From an uncultured Erysipelotrichaceae bacterium (GTDB lineage Bacteria; Bacillota_I; Bacilli_A; RF39; UBA660), in NCBI GenBank assembly GCA_902795215.1, contig CADBKG010000010.1, positions 1 through 64,000 on the forward strand: a DNA stretch of 64,000 nucleotides, given 5' to 3'. The position numbers and the translations under genes are program-made. This document shows, in pieces, positions 43,769-52,883 of this stretch; position 1 is the stretch's first letter, and each line of letters begins with the position of its first letter. The notes under the pieces are model-generated. The model was given only the letters and a program-made list of their open reading frames with translations. It was not told the DNA's origin and ran no database searches.

Positions 43769-43796
43769 GCTTAATTTGAAAGAATTAAGTTTTTTT
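43769..43796 (+). terminator. tRNA-Gly terminator
   Basis: CTTAATT-TGAAAG-AATTAAG (43770-43789) followed by seven T residues. Confidence 0.9.
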
Positions 43797-43837
43797 GTGT
43801 ATCCGACTCCAAGAGTTAGGTTGAAAGTCATATAAAT

Positions 43838-43861
43838 ACCATCCTTCAAAGAAAGGATGGT
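43838..43861 (-). terminator. Hairpin after the 43890 gene
   Basis: ACCATCCTT (43838-43846) and AAGGATGGT (43853-43861) form a perfect 9-bp stem 29 bases past the stop codon; the T tract after it is weak. Confidence 0.6.
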
Positions 43862-43889
43862 GAGTTTTCTCATATAATTATACTTTAAT

Positions 43890-44333
43890 TTATCTGCCTA
43901 ATCTTGACGATGGAGATTCAATAGGTCCAAGTTCTTTTTCTGCTTCTTCAATCATTTCTTCATATCTCTCATTTCTTCTTTGTTGGATTGATTCATTATT
44001 TAACCAGGCTTGCGTAGATAATGCTTCTGTTAATGCTTTTCCTCTTTTTATTCTGGCAGAATCATGTATAGTTCTTGCATAACCTTCTGGTTCAGGATTT
44101 TCTGCTTCACCTACAGAATTATCTTTATTATTTAATGTTTGATCTAATATAAGGTTAACTCGATTTAGCGTTTCATTAATTTTAGCAACACCATCTGTGT
44201 CTCCTGCTAACTCTTTTTGTTTTTTTTCTTCTTCTAATTGTTCAATTCTTTTAATCACTTGAATAATTTGTTGCTTTAAATTATCTTGTGTTTCCTTCAT
44301 TTTATTTAGTTCCTCTATTAATCCGGCATTCAT
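43890..44333 (-). CDS. Hypothetical coiled-coil protein, 147 residues
   Basis: I do not recognise this protein. Residues 1-55 are a Lys/Glu/Gln-rich coiled coil (Q-L-E-E-E-K-K-Q-K), then an Asp/Asn linker and a second charged helical part, ending S-S-R-L-G-R. It is soluble with no Cys. The start at 44333 follows a GGAGGG site. It stands alone, ending in the 43838 hairpin. Confidence 0.65.
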   Translation of the reverse strand: MNAGLIEELNKMKETQDNLKQQIIQVIKRIEQLEEEKKQKELAGDTDGVAKINETLNRVNLILDQTLNNKDNSVGEAENPEPEGYARTIHDSARIKRGKALTEALSTQAWLNNESIQQRRNERYEEMIEEAEKELGPIESPSSRLGR

Positions 44334-44526
44334 AATCGTCCCTCCTATAATAATTTTATCAAAATATGTTTATATAGACAATAGGCATATTGCCAAAATG
44401 TCATAAGATAATAAAGGGACTTATAACAAATATTGTTAAAGTATTTGATATAAATATAATTAGGTTCTATTTTCTTTACATTTGAAATGTTTCTAATACG
44501 AAACACAAAATTATTCATCTTTAATT

Positions 44527-45177
44527 TTATTTCTTTAATGGTTTATAGTCATTTAAAGATAGTTTGTTACCCTTTTTCATTATTTTTTCGCTTACTAATT
44601 CCAATTCAAATAAAGAACGAGCTTGCAAATAATAATGTTTCAATAACTCCACATCAAAATATTCTTTGTTTTGCTTTTTTTCATAGAGGCTTTTTAAATG
44701 ATTTAATGCATCTATTTTATTATCAAAATCAAAATTATCTGTTTCATTTATAATTTTATTAGTAGTCTCTATTTTTTCATCTATTGGAATCAACTCATCA
44801 TCCGTTGGATAGTTTAAAAATTGATATATACTATATGGCTCATCAGCAAAAATATTTCCAACAATAAATGCTAAGTAAGGCATATTAACTTTTGTACCTT
44901 CAACACCGATAGAGTCATCATGATAGCTCCAAGGTTCATTAGAAGTATAGCGATATATTCTTTTTATATTTTCAAACATAGGATCACCATTTGGTAAATC
45001 AGCTCCTGAAATAAACCTATTGCCTTCGAACTTTGCATCAGATGGTGCAGTAAAGGTACCTTCAGTTTTATAACTAGCGTTTTTAATAATATCATCTAAT
45101 AATTTTTTTAGTTTTTCACTATCATAATAAACTGAATAAACTCTCTCAATAGTACCATTTGTTTCTATAAATTCCAT
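44527..45177 (-). CDS. Hypothetical protein, 216 residues
   Basis: I do not recognise this soluble protein. It has an N-terminal alpha/beta part with several Tyr/Trp residues (N-E-P-W-S-Y-H-D-D near 80) and a helical C-terminal half. No signal peptide, membrane segment or metal motif is seen. The start at 45177 follows AGAGGAAG. It is separated from the transglutaminase-like gene upstream by a terminator, so it is likely monocistronic. Confidence 0.6.
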   Translation of the reverse strand: MEFIETNGTIERVYSVYYDSEKLKKLLDDIIKNASYKTEGTFTAPSDAKFEGNRFISGADLPNGDPMFENIKRIYRYTSNEPWSYHDDSIGVEGTKVNMPYLAFIVGNIFADEPYSIYQFLNYPTDDELIPIDEKIETTNKIINETDNFDFDNKIDALNHLKSLYEKKQNKEYFDVELLKHYYLQARSLFELELVSEKIMKKGNKLSLNDYKPLKK

Positions 45178-45243
45178 AATAATCTTCCTCTTGGTTGACT
45201 ATTATACCACATTTTTTATAAATTCAAATAATTATAATATAAA

Positions 45244-45267
45244 AACTTACGAGTTAGTTCGTAAGTT
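45244..45267 (-). terminator. Terminator of the transglutaminase-like gene
   Basis: Minus strand AACTTACGA-ACTAAC-TCGTAAGTT (45267-45244) followed by TTT, at the stop codon. Confidence 0.85.
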
Positions 45268-47023
45268 ATTTTTTGTTTTCATTTGCGTATTTAGATTTAT
45301 ATACACTATCAAGTATTTCCTTTATAGTTTCTTTTGGTGTATCAGCGGTGTTAAATATTCTCATAATATATTCTGCATCTTGGAATTTTTCTTTCCATTC
45401 TTCATCAGAAAACTTTTTGCCTTCATATTCTTCACATACTTTTCTAACTTCATCTACATCTTCAAATACTGCTGTATAAAAATCTATATCCATAGCTTTT
45501 ATCTGTTCATCAGTTAGTTTAATAACTAAAGATTCAAAATACTTATTAATATAATCAAGTTTTAAATTAACTGTTTCTTCATCAAGGCCATAAGATAAAA
45601 GTAAATCTTTTGAATCGACAAGTGATTTTAATTTAGTATATAAATCAGCTTCTCTTAAACCTAAATTATGGTCTTTCTTTACTTTAACATTTCTTATGCT
45701 TTGAAGTTCATCAACCATAAAATAAGCATCTTTAAATATTTTCATCAAATACTCTTTCGCGTAATTATCTAATTTTTGTTTTAATGTATTAAAGGCGTTT
45801 TTTAAATATCTTTCATTTGTTATTTCTTCTGTTGTTTCTTTTAACCATGTATTTCTGTAACCATAAGGGGTATTGAAATTTCCATCTCTATCAAATGTGC
45901 AATCATTAAGTATTTTGGCATTTACATCTTCTCCATTAAATTTGCTTATTGATGGATTGTATCCAATTACATCTAAAAGATATGGGTTTCTTAATTTAAA
46001 GAATGGATATTTATTCTTTTCAATAACACCATGTATTTCTAAAAAGCTATTTAAAGAATCATAGTTATATTCATCTTTAGCGCTATTTTCATATTTGTAT
46101 TTTATAAGATCAATTGGTAATAGTTTTAATTCTTCCTCACTTGTTTTAAATGCAGGTTTATTATTTATTTTTCTTCTTTCTATTCTGCTTTTAATTACTT
46201 GATAGTCATGTCTTAAAGATTCTACTTCAAATGGTACTATATCGTATTCTTTTTCTTCATCATCTAGTATATATTTATTGTTTTGATCTGTAATTGTTTG
46301 GCCTTCCCAAAGATCATCTTTTAAATCATGACCTCTGTGAGAGTAAAAATCTTTATCTAGACCATAATAATTAAATTCACAAACATCGTCTTTTAATTTA
46401 TTTGCACATTCCCACGTTATTTCTAACCCTCTATATTTTCCATCGATTATAGCAAGTACCCAATCATGAAAATGTTTTTTGTTTTGAAATATGTTTTTTA
46501 TACCTAATCTATCAAGACCTTCTTTAAATATAATTGCAAAACCTGCGCATACAGCTTTTTTATAAAGTATTCCGTTTAATCCTCTTGAAGTAATTTTATT
46601 ATCTAATTTTGATTCATAGCTCTCGTCATACGTAAAATCTTTTGTTATTGCATCGTATAAAATCATTGTTTTTTGATTTTCTGTTAAAGAATCATCAATA
46701 TTTTTTTCTATAGACTCATAATATTTAATTATTTCTGTTAATCCTTTAGGAGATAGCATTGTTCTTTTAATATATTCATTATTTTTATATTTTTCTTTAT
46801 TAAAATAATCATATCCTCCTCGAACACTAAAAAAGATATTTGGAGACATTATTTGATCAATTAAATTACTGGTAAGATTTTTAGTATTTTCTAATATTAA
46901 AGTAGTTTTTCTTGGGAACCTGTTTAATTTTTTTATATCCTCTAGTGTAAGAGTTCCAACGACTTCATAGAAATCACTATCTTTAGGTAAAAACAAATCT
47001 TCTCTTTTAATTAACTCTGCCAT
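45266..47023 (-). CDS. Cytosolic transglutaminase-like protein
   Basis: The 585-residue protein has a transglutaminase/protease-like core at about 85-215: Cys159 in K-A-V-C-A-G-F-A, His186 in H-F-H-D-W-V, and Glu201 in G-L-E-I-T-W where most members have Asp. That spacing is the papain-like triad of the fold. The remaining C-terminal 370 residues are helical and unrecognised. There is no signal peptide, which is unusual since many relatives are secreted or membrane-bound. The start at 47023 follows AGGAGGT. It is divergent from the tyrosine-phosphatase gene. Confidence 0.7.
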   Translation of the reverse strand: MAELIKREDLFLPKDSDFYEVVGTLTLEDIKKLNRFPRKTTLILENTKNLTSNLIDQIMSPNIFFSVRGGYDYFNKEKYKNNEYIKRTMLSPKGLTEIIKYYESIEKNIDDSLTENQKTMILYDAITKDFTYDESYESKLDNKITSRGLNGILYKKAVCAGFAIIFKEGLDRLGIKNIFQNKKHFHDWVLAIIDGKYRGLEITWECANKLKDDVCEFNYYGLDKDFYSHRGHDLKDDLWEGQTITDQNNKYILDDEEKEYDIVPFEVESLRHDYQVIKSRIERRKINNKPAFKTSEEELKLLPIDLIKYKYENSAKDEYNYDSLNSFLEIHGVIEKNKYPFFKLRNPYLLDVIGYNPSISKFNGEDVNAKILNDCTFDRDGNFNTPYGYRNTWLKETTEEITNERYLKNAFNTLKQKLDNYAKEYLMKIFKDAYFMVDELQSIRNVKVKKDHNLGLREADLYTKLKSLVDSKDLLLSYGLDEETVNLKLDYINKYFESLVIKLTDEQIKAMDIDFYTAVFEDVDEVRKVCEEYEGKKFSDEEWKEKFQDAEYIMRIFNTADTPKETIKEILDSVYKSKYANENKK

Positions 47024-47110
47024 GATACCTCCTATGTTATATATTTAATTATACCATATATATTTACAAATGTTTTATAAAAAGTTAAAATGATATCAAA
47101 TGGAGGAAAT

Positions 47111-47530
47111 ATGAAAAGTGTATTATTTGTATGCCATGGAAATATTTGTCGTTCTCCTATGGCAGAATATATATTAAAATCATTAGATGATAGCATTAAA
47201 GTTGAATCAAGAGCGACTTCAAAAGAAGAAATTGGTAATGATATTTACCCTAATGCTAAAGAAGAACTAAAAAAACATAATATCGCATTTGAAAGGCACT
47301 ATGCAAAACAAATAACAATAGATGATTATAACAGTTTTGATTTAATAGTTTGTTTTGATGATTATAATATTAAAAATCTAAAAAGATTAATTAATGATGA
47401 TAAAAAAGTAATAAAACTTTTAGATAAAGACATAGATGATCCTTGGTATACAAGAGATTTTGAAAAGGCATATAGTGAAATATATGATGGATGTATTAGA
47501 CTTTTAGCCAAAATAAAAAGACGAAATTAA
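47111..47530 (+). CDS. Low-molecular-weight protein tyrosine phosphatase
   Basis: LMW-PTPs dephosphorylate tyrosine (or arginine) residues, often on kinases that control polysaccharide export. The 139-residue protein has the P-loop C-H-G-N-I-C-R-S at residues 8-15 and the acid loop D-D-P-W-Y-T near residue 115. I choose the ATG at 47111, with GGAGG upstream, rather than one seven codons earlier. No tyrosine kinase is seen in the window. Confidence 0.93.
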   Translation: MKSVLFVCHGNICRSPMAEYILKSLDDSIKVESRATSKEEIGNDIYPNAKEELKKHNIAFERHYAKQITIDDYNSFDLIVCFDDYNIKNLKRLINDDKKVIKLLDKDIDDPWYTRDFEKAYSEIYDGCIRLLAKIKRRN

Positions 47531-48084
47531 TGAGTTTTTCCGTCTCTTTTTTTTGGAACATTAAAATACTCATAAAACTCTTCTTTTAATCCTGCTGGAA
47601 TATATTGGTCAATACCCTCCCATTCAGGATTATTATGTTGTATATTATATTCTCGTTGTCTTTGAATATTTCTTTTTGCTAAAGAAAGTTCTACTTTGTT
47701 GGCTTCTTGCAAAGATTCAGTCTCAAAATATTGCATTTTTAACGCTGCTGTCTTTGGCGCTCTTGAATTTGAATTCTGTTTTTCAGTTTTTATAGGATCT
47801 TTTTTAAAGTTATTGCATTTCTCAACAACAAATTTATCAACTATAAATTCATTTTCTCCATTCTCGTTTAAACCATAGCTAATAATTTGATATCCTTGTG
47901 TAATAAACCCATAATAATTAATATTTCTTTTTCTTGCGTCAGCTACCTTTTTACATCTATTTGGACACCCATTATTGCACTCAATACATAAATGTGGCTT
48001 TTGATTATAGTTTTCTAATAATTCCTTTTTGTAAGAAGTTCTTTTAGATTCACCATTTATTTTTCTTATAATGTATTTTTCCAT
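47527..48084 (-). CDS. Hypothetical protein with four-Cys cluster
   Basis: I do not recognise this 185-residue protein. Near residues 32-45 it has C-I-E-C-N-N-G-C-P-N-R-C-K-K, a spaced four-Cys cluster that could bind zinc or an iron-sulfur cluster; another Cys is near 93. The rest is charged, with a helical R-Q-R-E-Y-N segment. The start at 48084 follows GGGGGG. It is convergent with the phosphatase gene and downstream of the 48152 gene, with a 67-base gap. Confidence 0.62.
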   Translation of the reverse strand: MEKYIIRKINGESKRTSYKKELLENYNQKPHLCIECNNGCPNRCKKVADARKRNINYYGFITQGYQIISYGLNENGENEFIVDKFVVEKCNNFKKDPIKTEKQNSNSRAPKTAALKMQYFETESLQEANKVELSLAKRNIQRQREYNIQHNNPEWEGIDQYIPAGLKEEFYEYFNVPKKRDGKTH

Positions 48085-48151
48085 TAAAATACCCCCCTTT
48101 GAAAAGTGTTTTTATTATACTCGTTTTTGCATTATTGTCAAGCAATTTTTA

Positions 48152-49255
48152 CTACTTTTTAGTTGTTCTAGCCTTATTGATATCTATTATAGTTCCTTCC
48201 TTTTTATCATTATCATCATTAAGTAATGGCGCTAAATCAGGATAAACATCTCCTTCTATGAATATTTTTTTAGCTATTTCTAATCCTATATTGATATTTC
48301 TTTGATCTATTAGGCTGATATTATCACCTAAGTAATACTTCATAGTTTCAACATCTTCTGAGTCATAAGTTAAAACATTTTTTAACTCTTGATCATTACA
48401 ATATTTTTCCTTAAAAAGTTTAATAATATAATTTGTTAAATGATCTGTTTCATAACTAACTAGTTCATAATTTGAATCAAGTAATTCACCTATTTTTTCC
48501 CTCAAGAAGCCTTCATTTTTTTCAACATTATTTTTAAAAACAGCATCCCATCTTTTATAATAATCGCTAACTCTTTCTTTTAAATCATCAAGAAGTTCTA
48601 TATGCCTAGCGACATACCAATATAATACATCATCATAAGATTCAATTATTGATAAAAGTGTTTTTACTACTTTTCTTGGACTAATGTTTTCTTTACTAGA
48701 AAGCCTTTCATGAAGAGTTTCCTCTAATGGGTATAATTCTTTATCAAAGTAATCTTCTAATTGAACTTTTGCCATATAATTTATAATTCCCTCATATCCA
48801 ACAAACACATGTTCTACATTAATAAATTTTACTTCTTCAAGGTGAATAAAAAGTTTAATTGCCTTAGCATGATTAGTCATCCTACATTTGACAAGCCTAT
48901 CAGATCTTTTTTTATCTAATCTATCTTTACCTATATTAGAATAAAATTTTTCTAAAAGAATCTCTGCTTCAAATATATCACAAAAATCTTCTTGTTCTTC
49001 ATGTATTGTTTTATAATCACTCACAATTTGTTCAACAAATTCTACATCTTCACCATATTCATTCATTATATATTTAACAAAATTTATATCTTTTTTTACA
49101 TTTTCACCGGCATGAAAAGCCATTTTCTTATCATCTGATTGTTCAATAGCGGCAATTATAAAATCTAAATCATTTTCTAATTCATCAAAGTTAACATCTT
49201 GTACTTCTTCTCCTAATAAATACCTATCGATTAGGCTTTTACTATATTTTGACAT
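48152..49255 (-). CDS. Hypothetical helical protein, 367 residues
   Basis: I do not recognise this acidic, almost entirely helical soluble protein. It has no signal peptide, membrane segment or recognisable catalytic motif; M-T-N-H-A-K-A-I-K near residue 127 and a C-terminal basic tail stand out. The start at 49255 follows AAAGGGGG. It may be coupled to the 47527 gene downstream. Confidence 0.6.
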   Translation of the reverse strand: MSKYSKSLIDRYLLGEEVQDVNFDELENDLDFIIAAIEQSDDKKMAFHAGENVKKDINFVKYIMNEYGEDVEFVEQIVSDYKTIHEEQEDFCDIFEAEILLEKFYSNIGKDRLDKKRSDRLVKCRMTNHAKAIKLFIHLEEVKFINVEHVFVGYEGIINYMAKVQLEDYFDKELYPLEETLHERLSSKENISPRKVVKTLLSIIESYDDVLYWYVARHIELLDDLKERVSDYYKRWDAVFKNNVEKNEGFLREKIGELLDSNYELVSYETDHLTNYIIKLFKEKYCNDQELKNVLTYDSEDVETMKYYLGDNISLIDQRNINIGLEIAKKIFIEGDVYPDLAPLLNDDNDKKEGTIIDINKARTTKK

Positions 49256-49389
49256 AATAAAACCCCCTTTTTTGTTGAGTAATATTATATATATTATTTA
49301 TAAAAAGTCAATAGAAATAGATGGTTATTGACGTTTTTTATAGAATTTTTCAAACTATTATGATATATTAAGCATATAAGGAGTGTATT

Positions 49390-50211
49390 ATGGCAAAGAA
49401 AAAGGAAATTGTTGATATCGCTAAGAATAAGAAAAAAAGCGATGAAATGTATGGAAAAGACAAAAAAGGGAACATAATTAAGCTTGAAGAGAAAGGAAAT
49501 CCTAAAGGAAGAGCTAAAACAAAAAGAATATTAGCAATTTGTTTTTGGTTAATAGCAATCTTTTTTGAAGTAGTTGGTATTTTAAGACTTAAAGATGTTA
49601 TTAATTGGTTTAGTTCTTTAAGTGAAACTACGTTTTTGATTATTTGTTTAGTTTTAGATCTAGGGTTTGTAGTAGCAGGATCTCAATTTTGGAAAAAAGC
49701 TAATCATATCGATCCAATTTCAGAAAAGGATAAAACTAAATTCTGGATTTGGAATAATTTAGGTACAATACTTTCAGTAATAGCGTTTTTACCAATCATT
49801 ATTCTAGTTTTAAGCGATAAAGATATGGATAAAAAATCAAAAGGTATTGTAAGTGTGGTAGCAATTATAGCTCTTTTAATTGCTGGTTTCACAAGTTATG
49901 ATTATAACCCAGTATCAAGCGAACAATTAGCGCAAGCACAAAGAGAAGTTGAAGCAGTAAGTCCTGATGGTATTGTATATTGGGCACCACATAGTAAAAA
50001 ATATCATGTTGATCCTGATTGCCCAGCATTTTCTAATAGTGAAACAATTTATAAAGGAACAGTAGCAATGGCTTTTGAAAAGAACTTAACTGAACCTTGT
50101 AGAAGATGTATTCCTGCATTAGAGGATGAAGAGGATGAAGATCACGACCATAATCACGAAAGTGAATCTAAAAAGGTAGAGTCAACCAAAAAGAAAGTTG
50201 AAAAGAAATAG
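49390..50211 (+). CDS. Membrane protein with Ada-like Cys/His metal-binding domain
   Basis: The 273-residue protein has a Lys-rich N-terminus, four hydrophobic segments (about 44-64, 78-95, 118-140 and 150-170) and a soluble C-terminal part. Near residues 200-238 it reads Y-W-A-P-H-S-K-K-Y-H-V, a single Cys, then E-P-C-R-R-C: a pattern shared with small Ada-like or excalibur-type metal-binding domains on bacterial surface proteins. A His/Asp/Glu-rich tail (D-H-D-H-N-H-E) follows. The start follows AAGGAG. It is followed after nine bases by a small gene. Confidence 0.65.
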   Translation: MAKKKEIVDIAKNKKKSDEMYGKDKKGNIIKLEEKGNPKGRAKTKRILAICFWLIAIFFEVVGILRLKDVINWFSSLSETTFLIICLVLDLGFVVAGSQFWKKANHIDPISEKDKTKFWIWNNLGTILSVIAFLPIIILVLSDKDMDKKSKGIVSVVAIIALLIAGFTSYDYNPVSSEQLAQAQREVEAVSPDGIVYWAPHSKKYHVDPDCPAFSNSETIYKGTVAMAFEKNLTEPCRRCIPALEDEEDEDHDHNHESESKKVESTKKKVEKK

Positions 50212-50220
50212 GAGTAAAGC

Positions 50221-50490
50221 ATGGCAAAAAAAATCGTAGAAGTTAAAGAAACAAAAAAATCTAAATCTAAGCTAGACATTTCAAAAATTAAGGAATTCGC
50301 TGAAGATAATCCAGAACTAGTTGAACTTGCAAAAGATAAGATTATTGATTTACTAGATGGTGACGATGATAAATCATCTAAAAAATCTAGTTCTAAAAAA
50401 TCATCTAGCAAAAAGAGTAAAAAATCAGATTCTGATAATTTATCTACTCTAATTAAAGTAGCTGGAACCATATTAAACGACAAAAAATAA
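50221..50490 (+). CDS. Small Lys/Ser-rich protein
   Basis: I do not recognise this 89-residue protein. It has a helical N-terminal half and a low-complexity K-K-S-S-S-K region near 55-72. It begins nine bases after the 49390 gene with GGAGT as ribosome site, so the two form an operon ending in the 50499 terminator. A nucleic-acid-binding role is possible from charge alone. Confidence 0.6.
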   Translation: MAKKIVEVKETKKSKSKLDISKIKEFAEDNPELVELAKDKIIDLLDGDDDKSSKKSSSKKSSSKKSKKSDSDNLSTLIKVAGTILNDKK

Positions 50491-50498
50491 TTATATTA

Positions 50499-50527
50499 AA
50501 AAGAGAAAAAATATTTTTCTCTTTTTT
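50499..50527. terminator. Bidirectional terminator
   Basis: AAAAGAGAAAAA and TTTTTCTCTTTT form a perfect 12-bp stem (50499-50525) with a three-base loop between convergent genes, serving both the plus-strand pair and the hydrogenase gene. Confidence 0.85.
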
Positions 50528-50541
50528 ATTGTATTATTATT

Positions 50542-52578
50542 CTAATTTCTAACATTCTTTTTTTCATATTTTGTATGAAGTAGTTCTTCGCTTTTTTTAC
50601 TAAGAGGTTCTGTTAATAGTTCATCATATATTTTTTTGACATTTTTATTTTTATATGAATATCTACAATCAAGTTTTTTATCTTTTGTTTTAAGCGAATT
50701 TGCTCTATTTTCTTTTACTTCATCTTCTTCTCCATTTTTATATATTGGTTGTCCTCCTCCACCAATACATCCACCACGACAATTCATCACTTCAATAAAA
50801 TCATATTTTGATGTTCCGTTTTTGATTTCCTCTAAAAAAGGTATGGCATTAGCCATTTCATCGACTACTAAAACATTTAAATCAATATTTTTAAATTTAT
50901 AATGACCTTCTCTAGCCCCATTATAACCTTGAATGTTTTTAAAGGTTATTTTATTTAAATCTTTTTTTGTTATTAAATAATGCGCAGTTCTAAGTGATGC
51001 TTCCATAACTCCCCCAGTATTACCAAATATCATACCAGCGCCTGACCCATCAGCAAGAGGTTTATTAAAGTCTTTTTCTTTTACGTTTTTAATATCTATA
51101 TTAATCTTTTTTAAATAACTTATTAATTCTCTAACGGTTAAAACTAAATCTGTATTAGCATCTGGCTTTAGAATTTCATCTTTTTTCGCTGTGCATGGAG
51201 TGATTGCAACAGTATATATTTTATTTTTATCAATTTTGTTAATTTTAGCAAAGTATTCTTTTACTAGTGTTCCTTCTATTGCAATTGGACTTTTTGTTGT
51301 AGAAAGATGTGGAATTAACTCCGGATAAAAAGTTTCTAAATATCTAACCCAAGAAGGACAACAACTAGTCATCATTGGAAGAACTCCGCCTTCTTTTTTT
51401 CTCTTTATTAATTCAGATGCTTCTTCCATGATAGTCATATCTGCACCTAAAGTAACATCAAAGACATAATCAAAACCGATTTCTTTTAAAACTCCAACTA
51501 GTTTTTTTTCTAAGAATTTTCCTTTAGGGTAACCAAAACCATCACCGATACTTACTCTAACTCCAGGGGCAGTATATGCAATGCATATCTTACCAGCTTT
51601 TTTTGCTTTTAAGAATTTATCTACTTCATTTTTAGGAATAAGTGCATTTCGTGGACAAATGATACTGCATTGACCACAACCAACACAACCATATTTTTCT
51701 TTTTCAAGAGGCATTTGCTCTCTTTCGATACATGTTGTTTTACATAATCCACAATTGCAGCAGTTTAAATCTATTTTTTCAATGCAAGGATTATTATTTG
51801 ATATTTTAACAGAATTATAAAGCATTTTAGGGTTAGTATATTGCCCATGCTTTAAAGTTTTATTATCATATTGGATAGCAAATTTTGGACATCTATGTAA
51901 ACAGCCTAAACACATAATGCATTTATCTTTATTCCAAACAGGATGCCCATCTTTTATAGTAATAGCACCTACTGGGCAATTTTTTGCGCACATTTCACAA
52001 CCTATACAAGTTGATTCGTTAACGTTTAAGTGACTTGTATTTCTATATTTATTATAATTTTTATGATAACTAAGTCCTATTTTTTTTAATATTCGTCCGT
52101 TTATTAAATCTTTATGTTCTTTTAAAATGATTCTATCTATAATATTATCTATCTTTTTATCAGCTTTATTTAATAATTTCTCGTTTTTATTTTTGTTTTT
52201 GACATCAAATATTGGTGTCCAAGTATCAACCATTTTTACACAGTATCTTGCATCGAGCTTAATGTCTTTTTTTTCTAGTATATCATGTAACATATATTCA
52301 AATGCGCCTGGATTTGATCCATATGTTGCAACACAATATACAAAATTATTTCCTTTTAGATTAATTTTAACTTCAGATAAGTATTCTTTAACAATTGATG
52401 GCAATCCAAAAAAATAGACAGGAGATACTATTCCAAGATTTTCATCTTTTTTTAAAGACAATTCTTTTATATTATCGTTATTTAAATCTGTAATATTCAA
52501 GATTTTGTCACCAGTTTTTTTGGCAATTTTATATGCAACATATCTTGAGTTTCCTACTCCTGAAAAAAATAGTATCAT
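50542..52578 (-). CDS. [FeFe] hydrogenase fused to flavodoxin-like and ferredoxin domains
   Basis: The 678-residue protein (start at 52578, AGAGGG upstream) combines: a flavodoxin-like EFR1-type domain (1-150; F-S-G-V-G-N-S-R-Y-V); four Cys clusters for iron-sulfur centres (C-I-G-C-E-M-C near 191, C-I-M-C-L-G-C near 220, C-C-N-C-G-L-C near 273, and C-V-G-C-G-Q-C near 298); and an H-cluster domain with L1 T-S-C-C-P-S-W (404-410), L2 T-P-C-T-A-K-K-D-E (460-468) and L3 M-N-C-R-G-G-C-I-G-G-G-G-Q-P near 598. All H-cluster Cys ligands are present. A small-subunit-like tail ends L-L-H-T-K-Y. It likely consumes or makes H2 with a flavin or ferredoxin partner. The HydEFG maturases are not in the window. 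Confidence 0.93.
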   Translation of the reverse strand: MILFFSGVGNSRYVAYKIAKKTGDKILNITDLNNDNIKELSLKKDENLGIVSPVYFFGLPSIVKEYLSEVKINLKGNNFVYCVATYGSNPGAFEYMLHDILEKKDIKLDARYCVKMVDTWTPIFDVKNKNKNEKLLNKADKKIDNIIDRIILKEHKDLINGRILKKIGLSYHKNYNKYRNTSHLNVNESTCIGCEMCAKNCPVGAITIKDGHPVWNKDKCIMCLGCLHRCPKFAIQYDNKTLKHGQYTNPKMLYNSVKISNNNPCIEKIDLNCCNCGLCKTTCIEREQMPLEKEKYGCVGCGQCSIICPRNALIPKNEVDKFLKAKKAGKICIAYTAPGVRVSIGDGFGYPKGKFLEKKLVGVLKEIGFDYVFDVTLGADMTIMEEASELIKRKKEGGVLPMMTSCCPSWVRYLETFYPELIPHLSTTKSPIAIEGTLVKEYFAKINKIDKNKIYTVAITPCTAKKDEILKPDANTDLVLTVRELISYLKKINIDIKNVKEKDFNKPLADGSGAGMIFGNTGGVMEASLRTAHYLITKKDLNKITFKNIQGYNGAREGHYKFKNIDLNVLVVDEMANAIPFLEEIKNGTSKYDFIEVMNCRGGCIGGGGQPIYKNGEEDEVKENRANSLKTKDKKLDCRYSYKNKNVKKIYDELLTEPLSKKSEELLHTKYEKKNVRN

Positions 52579-52620
52579 TACTGCACCCTCTTTTACTATT
52601 TTAATTATAACATAAACAAT

Positions 52621-52642
52621 AAAAAAAGTGCATAATTGCACT
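52621..52642 (-). terminator. Terminator of the T7SS operon
   Basis: Minus strand AGTGCA-ATTA-TGCACT (52642-52627) followed by seven T residues. It overlaps the stop codon of the 79-residue gene, so the hydrogenase gene is probably a separate unit or relies on read-through. Confidence 0.85.
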
Positions 52643-52880
52643 ATAATTTTGTATTTATTTCTGGTATTAATACAAATGTAATATCATTATTTATAGAATT
52701 AAGGTCTCCTCTTAACTCATTAAAGAATTCCTCTTCATATATTTCATCGTTTACAATAATACTCTTACTTAATGCTGATTTAATCATTATTAATGGATTA
52801 TCTAATTCATATGTTAAATTTCTAATTTGATATAATTGTTCTTTAAGCATTACATATTGTTGTCTTGGTATCTCTTCCAT
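52641..52880 (-). CDS. Small T7SS-locus helical protein, 79 residues
   Basis: I do not recognise a family. The 79-residue acidic protein is predicted to be two helices with no signal peptide, the size of Lap/WXG100-like partner proteins encoded beside type VII substrates. It follows the 52884 gene by three bases and ends at the operon terminator. A chaperone or co-substrate role in the T7SS is inferred from size and location. Confidence 0.6.
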   Translation of the reverse strand: MEEIPRQQYVMLKEQLYQIRNLTYELDNPLIMIKSALSKSIIVNDEIYEEEFFNELRGDLNSINNDITFVLIPEINTKL

Positions 52881-52883
52881 ATA

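Noticed and set aside
43646-43873. 75-residue open frame on the minus strand
   Set aside because: It lies across tRNA-Gly and its terminator, and its product has no plausible composition or ribosome site; it is a chance frame over an RNA gene.
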